This document shows, in pieces, positions 1 through 10,884 of a DNA stretch of 64,000 nucleotides (positions are counted from its first letter, which is position 1; each line of letters begins with the position of its first letter). Below the pieces are notes generated by a model. The model made no database searches. It was not told the DNA's origin and saw only the letters and a list, made by a program, of their open reading frames with translations. Origin of the DNA: Volvox africanus (lineage: Eukaryota > Chlorophyta > Chlorophyceae > Chlamydomonadales > Volvocaceae); assembly GCA_030268105.1 (NCBI GenBank), contig BSDZ01000004.1:6922001-6986000 (forward strand). Reading direction: 5' to 3'. The position numbers were made by a program, and so were the translations under genes.

Positions 1-3000
1 GCACCGCTGCTTTAGGAAATTGCGAAACTATGGGGAAGGAAAAGGAAGGCCCGCAGTTACAAGGACTGAATGCCGTACACCCAACAGGTCCGTGGCGCGG
101 TGGCGGAGCAAGCAGGGAGGAGACAAGGTCAGGAAGCGGGGGAGGGATGCCGCTGACGTAGCGGCAGTGGCGGTTGCGGCGGCAGCGGCAGCGGCGGCAG
201 CAGTGCATGCAGGCAATGCCAGCGCCGCCGCCGCTGCTGGTGAGCCCGGCGGCGCTGCAAGTGAGGAAGCTGCAGTGGCGGCGAAGACGGAAGCGGCGGA
301 GGCCGAAGCCACTACCCCCGAGGACTTCACAATAGAGAGTGAAGATGTCCGGGAGGAGCGGCGGCGGGTAGAGGTGCTATGGCAGCAATTGACTCGTGCC
401 GATGGCCGTGCCGCCACCGCCGCCGCTGCCGTTGCCGCTGCCAGCTCTGGCGGACAGGAGGCTGAGGCCCACGTTTCCCCTCCGGCTCTGCTGCTGCGTA
501 ACGTGCGCAAGGTTTTCCCCGTCAAGGTGCGATCCAGTGGACTTGGCAGTTTGTGGACATGACTGAGGATGTAAGGAACTACTGCTTCAACACAATAGAG
601 GGCCAGAGGCAGAACATGTTTTATGAATATTGTTCTTTGCCAGCATAAATACAAGTACGAGAACGTTCCTACCTAGCGCTCGCTAAGGAGCTCCCGGGTC
701 CATACATTGTGGCGGCATATGTCTGTCGCTTGTGGTACTGGTTCCTTGGTTGCCTGTGTGCTTTCCAACTTGCACGTGGTAATGTCCATTTCTCCGTCCA
801 TCTCTCAGTTTTTCTGTCCGTCTGCCCGCCTGTGGCAGGGGTCCGCCGCTACCGCCGCCACCACAGCTGGGAGCGTTGGTGGGTCATCGAGTCCACAGGC
901 GGCTGTAAGAAATCTCTCACTGACGGTTGAATCCAAGGAGACTCTGGGGCTGCTGGGACCTAACGGGGCGGGGAAGACCACGACGTTGAGGATCATGCAA
1001 GGTGAGGGTCTATTTGAGGTTTAGGGCTTCAGAGGTAAGGTAGTGCCTTGCGGGCTTTGGAAACGCGTGCTTGTTAACCAAATTGGCAAATGAGGCTGAT
1101 AACCAAAGTTTGTGTGGTATGAGGATGGAGTAGAGGCTGGCGGGTGCTGTGTATGTGGGTATGTGGGTGACGGTTACGTGGATGCGTAGGTGGGTGCCAT
1201 GTGATTGTGATTGTGATTGGGGGAAGGGGAGAAATCAGGGACCCAGATGCATCAATGCATCAGCAAAAACATTTTTTGTGATCTTATAGAAGATAAGCCT
1301 AAGCATATTTCCAGCTAGTTATCACTTCTATGAAAAACACATAGCAAAGATGCTTTCATCTATTGATAAAGAAGATATTCCATAACAGAAGGGCTTACCG
1401 TTTGTGAATGTTTTTGATGCTATACCACGACACCAGGACAGGGGGGTGACCCGTGGGACTCTGCGACCTGCTCTGCGACCTTCTTCTTCCTGTGATCCGT
1501 GGGCCCTTTTAGTCCCCGGGCTTCTTTGACCCGTGGGACATTAATCCCAGTGGATCCGCATGACCCATAGTATCTTCTGATCAATTGGTAATAACGTTAC
1601 CCATGCATCCATTACTTTTCCGCGCAATAAACAACACCTATATACCCCCTACCCCACACGGTACCCCTAATCAAGGAAGGGAAGTAGGCCCCCGAATCCG
1701 TAGCGGTGCACACAACACCAATGACAGGCATTTTGGAGCCCAGCTCCGGCAGCGTGTTGGTGTGTGGTCTGGATCTGTCATCCCAGTCCGCCCGCGTCGC
1801 GCAGCTGGTGGGGATCTGTCCGCAGCATGACGTGCTGTGGCCCTCGCTCACGGGCCGGGAGCACGTGAGGTTATTCGGCCGGATCAAGGTGTGTGTCGTA
1901 CACGAGCAAAAGGGGTCACGGGACCGACAGAGGTATGTGAAATAGTAATAACCTATCACCAACCCAGGTGAAAGGTAATGGAAACAACAGGGCCGTGAGG
2001 AACAAGAGGTTGTGTGTGTATGTGTATGCGCTCGCATCAGAGAGAGAGGGAGAATGTGTGTGTGTGAAGAGACTACATCATCACGCTATGCGACTTTGTG
2101 TGTGTGCCACCGAGATGCCCCCAGCTCAGGAGCCCCCAACACAAGCCGGAATCTAAACGTCCAGACGACCTTCCATCCCCGTCTAATACGTAAAGAGCTT
2201 CATTCCTCAACGCACCCCTTTTGTTCGTCGTCGTCCGACACCAATCTCCATACGGGGTTATATCCCCTCCCCTTCCCCTCCCCCTCCCCCCTCTCCCTCC
2301 CCCCTCTCCCTCCCCTTCCACCTCCCCCTCCCCTTCCGCCTCCCCCTCCCCCTCCCCCTTCCCCCACACATTCCTCACAAGAACATCCATTAATGCAAAC
2401 ACTTCAAAAACCAACTCCGCAGGGCCTGCGCGGATCAGCTCTGGAGGCTGCGGTGGCGGCTGTGTTGGAGGAGGCTGGGCTTGGGGAAGTGGCGGACCGG
2501 GCAGCGGGGGGATACAGCGGTGGTATGCAGCGCCGGCTCAGTGTCGTGTGTGCGCTGGTGCGGTGGCGGGATGTGGGTATCGGGATGGGTTCGGTGATGG
2601 TTTACCCGGTTAGGGCGAACTCTCTCTCTTTTTCTGATTGAGAACTTGAACTTGTTGGTATATCAGGGGTTCCAGTACCCAATCGGTTGGAGCACTCCAG
2701 GGGCCTGAGCAGTTACGCGGTCATGGGGGTGAAGGACTTTATTCCTGCGCTTCCTTTAATGTGAAATTCGTACTTATATCGTACGCTTTATCGTATCGTA
2801 CGCTTTATCCGTTAACCCTTGATGGGCATGCCACCACTTTGGACCCTGCAGGTGGGTGGCCCCCGCGTCCTGTACCTGGACGAGCCCTCTACCGGCCTCG
2901 ATCCGGCATCTCGCCGGCTGCTGTGGAAGGCAAGGGTATTTCGAGCGGGCTTTGCAAGAGGACTGTGGGCCTTATACATGTCTGTCACCTGTCTGTCCAC

Positions 3001-4794
3001 CCGTTTACCGAGTGGTCTTCTTCACCAGATAATTTTTAAACATATATATGCATATATATGTGTGTGTGTGTGTGTTGATATCATTACATATGTGTGTGTG
3101 CTCTGATAAGATTCTCGTTATAGATATATGTTGTTTCTCAAGATGATGAGCTTCGACCAGATGTACTGATGTCTGGGGCACAAGGGCCCGATGGAGTGGC
3201 TCGCATGCAACTCCCGAAGGACTGCCTCCCACACAACGCGGGGTGTGCCTCCCCTGTGCCTCTCCTCGAGTCGCATCACCGCTCTTTCAGTAGTCATAAC
3301 GGCCACCACCCAGGCGGTTCTTCACGCCAAGCGGCGCTGCGCTGTGGTTCTGACGACCCACTCCATGGAGGAGGCGGAGGCGCTCTGCGACCGGCTGGGT
3401 GTAGTGGTGGGCGGAGCGCTGCGCTGCATAGGCACCCCGCAACAGCTCATGGCGAGGTACAGCTCCTACCTAATGCTCAGGTGGGAGCGGAGCTGGTTGG
3501 ATCCCTGGGCTGGGGTGCGGTGGGGTGAGGTGGGGTGGGGTGAGGTGGGGTGGGTCCGAGAAAAACATCCTTGAGTGAATCGAGTATTGGATGGATGTGT
3601 GTATGTATATGTATGTCTATGTGTATATGTGTGGATGTATGTGTGTCTATGTGTCTATGTGTATGTGGTCCACCTTATTATACACCATGACGAAATCAGG
3701 TCTCACCAGACAAAAGTACAGAGTACGGGTTTTAATCGTTGAGCAAGATATCCAATGCACCGTACAAAGATCCTCCACCTTCCACCTTCTCACCCACCCC
3801 CTTGCTTCACCCGGCCCAACCCAAACCCCCACCTACTAACCGGCTATTACTAACCTCCCCACTATGTGTTCGTCCGTTCTCCCGTACCTGCGTCGTGCAC
3901 TGGCCGAATCTCACCGAAGTTTGACGGCCGCGCCGTGCTGCTCAGATGGGGAAGTTGAGACCTTTGTCCGCAGCAACGTCAGCGCAGGTGCCAAGCAGGT
4001 GAAGTGAATCCCCGCCCAGAGCCCTTTTCTGTGTGTAATTGACTGCGTGCGTGCCCCGCGTCTGGCTGATCGACCGTGTTTGGTCGACCGTGTCCAAGGG
4101 AGGCTAGTTCATTCATTCGGGGATTGTGTTGGAAGAAATGAGACGGGGGTTGAGAAGGACTTTAACGATATGGGAAGATGAGACCCCCGCGTATCTTCCC
4201 GCAGTTAACCGAATTTTCAACTCCTTACTTCCGTGCACCATTCCAAGCATGTCCAACTCCCAATTCCTAACTCCCAACCGCCAGGTGTACTGCCTGAATG
4301 GCTTTCACAGCTACGAGGTTCCCCGCCGCGATGTTCGACTGGCGGAGCTCTTCCGGACCATGGCGGCGGTTCAAGTCGACGATAACGACGATGATATTAA
4401 TCAGGACGCCGGGGGGGCCGAGTACGGCAGCACGACGTCGGCAACGTGGGCGGCCGTGTCGGCGGCCACCGAGTCTGATGTTGCCGCGGCTGTGCCCAGC
4501 GGTGCCAACTTTAACACGCAACGGCAAACTCAGTGTCGATATTTCTCCCCCCCGAAACCACAGCCCTCTCGTGTGCATGTGCCCCGGCTCACTATGGAGC
4601 CTGGTTCCGGAGCTCAGGGGGTGCTGGTGCCGTGTCCACCGGGTCAGCGAGTCACAGCCCCATCGGCGCAGGTAGCGCTGTTAGATTGGGCCGTTTCTAG
4701 TGCTACGCTTGAGAGTGTGTTTGTGCGCATTTGTCGGGAAGCGGGGGCGGTGGTGGAGGCCGCGGTGGGTACAACGGACAGTGGCGGAGTGTGA
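1..4794 (+). CDS. ABC transporter, subfamily A (ABCA) nucleotide-binding domain, 3' part of gene
   Basis: The frame is open to the window edge, so the 5' part (membrane domains) is missing. Exons by splice signal and phase: 1-526, 839-1001, 1728-1888, 2423-2557, 2852-2929, 3314-3480, 3974-3998 and 4285-4794. All junctions keep frame. Across the exons one reads a complete ATPase domain in order: Walker [12 protein letters not shown]-loop [10 protein letters not shown], signature [10 protein letters not shown], Walker [14 protein letters not shown], and H-loop [13 protein letters not shown]. The C-terminal tail ends with [16 protein letters not shown], like the DYSLSQTTLEQVF element typical of ABCA proteins. 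ABCA proteins are ATP-driven membrane transporters, often of lipids; the substrate here is unknown. The segment before the ATPase domain (about 55-340 nt) is Ala-rich low complexity. The intron after WK at 2929 uses a GC donor. The 25-nt exon 7 is the least certain, and the last exon may hide a further intron in its Asp/Ala-rich stretch. Confidence 0.88.
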
Positions 4795-4875
4795 TTTAAA
4801 TTGGTGCGCTTTGAGGAGTGAATCCCGCGAATCATATCCTAGTGCCGGTGCACTGTGGGTGGGATTCAGGGTTGC

Positions 4876-4880
4876 TGTAA
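4876..4880 (+). promoter_or_regulatory. Poly(A) signal TGTAA of the ABCA gene
   Basis: TGTAA, the usual polyadenylation signal of volvocine algae, lies 82 nt after the ABCA stop codon. This is the first occurrence downstream of the stop. Confidence 0.45.
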
Positions 4881-6782
4881 GGATATGGAAAGGCAACGCG
4901 GGTTGCAGAGCTTGGATATGGACTTCAAGTTGGTCCGCTGTGATGTCCTACCATGCGTTGTGTGAAGAGCCATCAGATGCCACAACAACACATTGAAACC
5001 AACAGTTGCTTTCTAGTCATGATTAAAAAATGTTTTAATTTGCCTTCTTCTGATGTAACAGCCTGTGACCTGCTGTACCAGGCAATCCGATTTTCGAAAG
5101 TGTGGGACCCTCGATGCTGCAATCCAAAGCATTAAATGCTAATTTAAAATGCTAAGTTTGACATGAATCGTCGGGCTGGGATCCGGCTAATCCAAGCTCA
5201 AACCAAGAGCTGGTAAGGGTAGAATTCTGAGAAGCCAAGAAGATAAGGAAAAACGTTTGTGGAGAAAAAGCCTATAGATCATAGCTGAAGCATAACCAAA
5301 TCAAGAAATTCCCTGAACCCTAAAATCCTTTTATCACTGTCAGACCAAATGTATTCATTATTGTCGTTATTATCGTCATACGTCCAGATTCGTTTATACC
5401 ACCGAACACACAAGTCATAGAAAAGCCCGATAAATCTGTCATATAGGATCATCATCAAGCCTGCAAGCCGCTCAATTTGCGTTCGTCCATCCCGTGTTCC
5501 CGTTCTTCCAAGCGACCATAGCCCACTGGCTATTTCATTTGAGACCAAAAGCACATGTTCATATCTTTGACGGAGTCTCAATGATCCAAAAACCAGACAA
5601 TGTTGCTGCATGGTCCAGCCATATTCCCCAGGGATAGCCAAGTCCGACACACATAACTTAACTTGAGCCACTATGAAGCAGGGCGCGGTGATGCACTTGG
5701 GAAACATTCCCTGTCATATGCTTAGATGATTCCATCTACTGCCCATACCGACACAATTTGGCGACTGCCTGTCTGTCGTTCGTGGTAAACGCCTCTGGCT
5801 CAACCACGAGTCTGTCACCAGGGGTCACGCCTGTCTGTCAATATGCCAGGATCATCGAACCTACTCCCTTACATACCCTTACGAGCCTCTGCACCCAAAC
5901 TGCCCGCTGCATACTTCCTGGTAGTTGCCATCTAACTAGCTTTGGTAAAACTCCAACGAACAGCATGGTCTAGCTGAAAAGCGAATTCTCTCAACCTGGC
6001 AGCATATCAGGCCGTCCCCACGGCGATGCACCCAAGGCCCAACCCTGCAGGGCTGCAGGGCTGAAGGTTAATCTCCCAGTTTGGGCTGCAGTGGAAACCA
6101 ATGTGGCGGCCCCGGGAGATTTACAGAGATTTATAGTGGCCTGGACACCAATGCATGCAGGCAATCAGAAATCTGCATCAAAGTTGAGTAAGTTTCTACC
6201 CTGTGTCTTATAACACGTCGCTATCTGGCACGGTATGGCACGCGTTCGCTGCACTAGGGACAACTATTATTGAGGGGATGTATGTGTCCCCTTCGGAATG
6301 TATGTCGATACGGCATGCTAATATTCTCATTTCTTAGGTTGGATTTTATTCCCTTGCACGCCTGGAGGCCAGCCAATCAGGTACTCGACGATACTCCGAG
6401 AGAGAGAGCAGCATCGAGGACTTAATTCGAACTGCAGTACAGAGCCACGGAGTGTAGAAGAATAAATGGGGCGTAGATAATTAGCGGCTGCAGGAGCCGG
6501 CATAGACCAACATTTTTCGCGTTTTAGCATTTTATGAATGGTCCTAAGGGTCTTATCCATATTAGTCGGTTAAAGATATGTGGCTAGACTTCCACATTCA
6601 TAATTTAGTATAGAACCACCCTATTTTATAGAATATACTGCACCTTGTCCCGCTCTGCCGTGCAAGAACGCTGCCGTAGCTACTAGTCACATATCCATGA
6701 TGTACGTCAACCGTGTAGCTGTACAAGTTTAGGATATACTATTGTCGAAACCTTTTGTGTAGTATTCGTAACTGCTCACATA
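4881..6782. other. Intergenic region, no supported gene
   Basis: The sequence is AT-richer than the exons on either side. A 142-codon minus-strand frame at 5279-5707 has no recognisable domain, low-GC codon use unlike the neighbouring genes and no clear splice partners, so I do not call it. The part just before 6783 must contain the promoter of the next gene, but no specific element stands out. Confidence 0.5.
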
Positions 6783-9700
6783 ATGGCACAAATCTTAAGA
6801 GATGTTGTCCCGAATAGTGGCGGACTCACCTTCTGTGATGTTCTCCATGCCGTCCCCTTTGTGTGGTCTTTCCTGGGCAAACAGTCCTCACTCTGCCTTA
6901 GGACTGTTAGTAAAGAAACTCGGAGCTCGCATGATGCGGCATGCCTTTCGCTACACGTCCACCTACGCCAGGCTATGTCATTTCAGAAGGCGCAGCTCGT
7001 CGGACAATCAGCTATACTGGACGCCCTTGCCGGCATTAGGAAACGTGGATGTCAGCCGATTAGGGTCACAATCAACGCGGACTGCGAGGCAACACTGTAA
7101 GAGCTGTTGGGTTCCGTGTGTTGCCGCCGCTCCATCACACCTACACGATGGATATTCTAGGTCGGGATGGTAAAACAGCATGATTATTAACTCAAATGAT
7201 TTTTGGGATAATTAGAACTTTCATGCTTACCTGCTCCACCTTCAGGTGTGCCGTGCTTCAAGAAGTCGCCAACCATGCCACCCGGGTCGCGATTTACGGC
7301 TCCACGCACCTGAGCGACCGTCTTGGAGCCACTCTAGACGCATTCTTGCCACAGCTGCAGCATCTGGTGCTAGAGCTCTCGGAGGCGCGCGCTGCCAAGG
7401 GTGCAGACCAAGTCTTGGCCGCCATCGGGAATCGGCTAAGAGTCCTGGAGCTGCGTGTTGGGTTACAGGGCTCGCTGCCAGCCTGCAGCCTGGAGGACTG
7501 CACCGCACTTGAAGAGCTCCGTCTGGCTCTGGAAATGCATGCCTTGGCACCGCTAGGGCCGCTGCGTATGCGAGGGGACAACGGTGTGTTGAGGGTTGAG
7601 CTCAGGCAGGGGTAGGAGTCCGACGGGGAGGGACTGGGATGGCTAAGGGTAAAAAGGGCAAGCCTTTATAAGTTGCTGGGAACAAGGATGCTATGGGAAC
7701 GGTATGCGTTTGTGTTCAGCCGAGCTGTGCCTCTTTCAGATGCAGGGCCATGCAAGAGCGTTTGCTACACTGCAAGTGGTAGGGCCTTTGGCAAAAGGAA
7801 TTTCGGGCAGACAATTCATGGAAGATACGAAGACACGGTGTCACAGTGCCTCCCTCCAGAGCACGCGCGGGCGCGGGGTGAAATCCTGACCCCTGCAAAT
7901 GTCACAGCACCTCTGTATCTCTTAACCTTACTGCCAAGAGCGGAATTCGTTGCCCCGACCTCTGGACCACTTTGCGCCACGTGCCCAGACAATACCGCCC
8001 AGCCGCTGCGACTCACTCTGCTCTACGCACAATTATTCGTACTGACCTTCGACGTGTTTCTGTTCCATTTTACTAATTTGAATTTACGATACATACTTAC
8101 TGGGTTTACTTCGCACTGTCCCTTCTGTCTCCGTTTGCAGCACCCCCAGCTGTCGACGCCATCGCATCGCTCGGCACCCACCTCCGCTGTTTAGAGCTAG
8201 TAGGCTCCTCCCTGCCTCGTTTACTGGACCCACCCCACCGCCTGGCGGGACTGTCCGAGCTGACAGCCCTAACGAGGCTGAGGGTGGACATGCCACCAGG
8301 CTTCCTGGCGCCCCAGCCGGCGGAGGTGGACGCGGCGGCGGCCGATGGCTTCACCCCTGACCCCTCACAGCTGGCGGCCGCCGGCGCGCAGCACGCGGCA
8401 GAGCTGCGCTGGCGAGCCGTGCCGCTGGCGGCGTCACTCAACAGCCTCGTGGAGGTTCACCTTGGCAGGTCGTACGAGCTGACCGTGTACGACATGAGAG
8501 TGCTGGCTCGTGCGCTGCAGCTGACGTTGCTGGCGTGTCGGAACATTGTGCTGCCACCGACGCTGGCGCACGACGGCGGTAGCGATATTTCGGGTGATTC
8601 GGGCCCTGTGCAGACGCCGCTGCGGCCGCCTCCTGTCGTGCCTTTTCCGCCGCAGCTGCGGGAGCTGCAGGTAAGGTGCTGCCTACGCTTCCATAGATCC
8701 TCCACCCAACAATTAGAGCACGACGCAGGCGCACAAGCAGGAGCACGAAGGAGCTACCGGCGCCAGCTGAGGCCGGCGCGGTGCTTCAGGCCACATTCAA
8801 GTGTTGCTTGGGGACTTGTTCGTCATCTGTCTCTCTGTTTTATATTACTAGGTTTATAAAAACCTAGCCCTAGCCTCTCTCTCACATACACTATTTCTTT
8901 TGGCCTTCTAGCCGCAGTATTGTCGGGGGTCGGGCGCGAGATGAGATTTTAGCAATGATACTTTCAGTTCTTTTCAACTGGAATGAGTTTGACTAGGGGC
9001 CTTCGAATGCTTATCCCCGTGCTGGACTGTATTCAGCCGTTTTGTTAATAAACCTGTAAGAGTGGGTTTAACGGTTCAAATACGGTACACCTCTTCTCGT
9101 TACAGTTTTGTCGTTACCGTCATCCCGTCCTAACCGGCTCCAAGTGGAACCCCGCAGGTGCGCCGCATGCCCTGCGCCCCCGTGCTGGCGGCTCTGGACG
9201 CCCTTCCGGCCCCTGGCCTGCAAGTCCTAAAGTGCCGCGCTCTTGAAAAGGCAGTTGCCGCCGCCACCGCAGCAGCAACAACAACAGCAGCTACTGCCGG
9301 TCAGTCCGCTGCCGCTGCTTGCGGTATGATCATGGCCGGTGACGCCCGATACGGCGGCACTGCCTTGCCCACTTCCATGACTTCGGCTACGGCCGCCACC
9401 GGCGGCGATGTAGGCGTCAAAGGCGGGGGCGTCATCAAACCTATTCGCTTGGCGCAGCTAGAGGCGCCCACTTCCGCTTCTGCCTCCTCCTCCTCCACCC
9501 TCTCCTCTGCCTCCGCAGCGCCCTTCGTCGCGTGCACATCCATTCACCTTGCCCCCAGTGACCCCGGCTGCTGTCGGCCCCAGGGGTCGATCCGGGGTTC
9601 TGGTGGGTTCAAGGAGAGGCAGCCGCTGGACGATGGGGCCTTTTGTACTGCACGTCTGACTGAGGCAGACCTAGCAGGACCGGATGTGAGCGTAGATGAT

Positions 9701-10884
9701 TTGGAATCAGATTCCAGATTCCCTGACATGGCAGTGTCAGACGCGGCGGCGGCGGCGGCGGCTGTGCGGAAAACCGTCGCTGGCTGGGGATTTCTGCGCG
9801 GCGGAGATGCGTTGGGAGCTGGTGTTCCACATGTGGCGGCAGAACCGGCTGACACGGCGACGACGGCTGCACGCGGGGCTGAAGTCCACAGTGCTGCATC
9901 CTCTAAGAAGACTTCTCGCCGAGGTGGTGAGGGCCTGCGGTTGGCACTGGTGGGGTCCAGTTGCGCTGCTGACTCAATTGATGCTGGTCCATGGGTCGTG
10001 GACGTCGCGCTGGCAGCCTGTCGGCTCATAGCACGGCTGCTTTTCGCCTACCCATCGCCGTGGCCTTCACTATCGCCGTTAGGTGCCGCTGCCGCTGCAC
10101 TACCGGTGAAACGAACCGTCAATCTGCCGGTGCTGTCAATCCGGCCATTCGAGCGAGGCGATGGCACCGGTGGTGGCTCCGGAACCACCGCCATGGCCAG
10201 TACGACACTGCGGGGCCCACATGCTGGTTCCTGGCTGGCGGCGCTTGCGCCATTAGGATCTGCGGGCCTTTCGATGCTGCAATTGCGGTACTTTGAATTC
10301 GGTACGGGAGATCTGCAGCTCCTGCAAGTGGCGGCTCCGGAGCTCCGGGTGAGTATGGGCTCTTCGTGACTGTTGGTGCGGGACTATGGGACTATGGGCT
10401 ACTCGCGTAGGACATGCTGTAGTACGACTTAAGTCGTGACCTATGGGCTATCTCGGTCGGCGATGGCAGCCGCCATTGAAGCGGTTGTTGGCAAACACCG
10501 CCCTCGCGTTCCGTGAGCCCACTATGCGTCTATGAGCAGTGTGCAAGGTGTGTGTTTCTATCATCATAAGCATCATTATCATCATTGCACACGGCAGCTT
10601 CAAGGTGTGCGTATGGCCCCCGGTCCAGGTGAACATACGCGCATTTATCATGTTTTTTAAAGTGCAGCCAGAAGGGTCTTCTTCCGGGGACCCTTGGTCG
10701 CGGCATTTTGCCGAAGACAGTGGCCTCAAGTGACCGCGTTATTCCCTTCGTCCGCGCTTTTGGGTCCGCGCTTCCCTGCGTCAATGCCATTCAGAGCTGC
10801 GAATTGCGGGACTGCTCTGTAGCGGAGGAGGACATGCGGCAGCTGCAGAGCTGGTTGCAGCGTCCGCTCGAGGCGGTGCGCTGA
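6783..10884 (+). CDS. Leucine-rich-repeat-like protein (possible F-box/LRR type), five exons
   Basis: Exons: 6783-7096, 7246-7583, 8141-8670, 9158-10348 and 10795-10884. Phases match at every junction, giving about 820 residues. The N-terminus (VLHAVPFVWSFLGKQ...LRTVSKETR) resembles an F-box-like or helical start, though weakly. Residues from about 105 on show repeated LRR-style strands: LPQLQHLVLELSEA, LRVLELRVGL, LEELRLALE, LRCLELVGSSL, LTALTRLRVDM, LNSLVEVHLG, LRELQVRRMP, LQVLKCRALE, LQLRYFEFGTGDLQLL and CELRDCSVAEEDMRQLQSW. The last strand is completed exactly across the exon 4-5 junction, which supports the model. Exon 4 carries a long Ala/Thr/Ser/Gly-rich insertion between repeats. Such proteins usually act as protein-binding scaffolds, and F-box versions in ubiquitin ligases. 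The function here is inferred only from fold. Confidence 0.72.

Noticed and set aside
5279..5707. A 142-codon minus-strand frame
   Set aside because: No recognised domain, no start context, and AT-rich codon use unlike the neighbouring genes.
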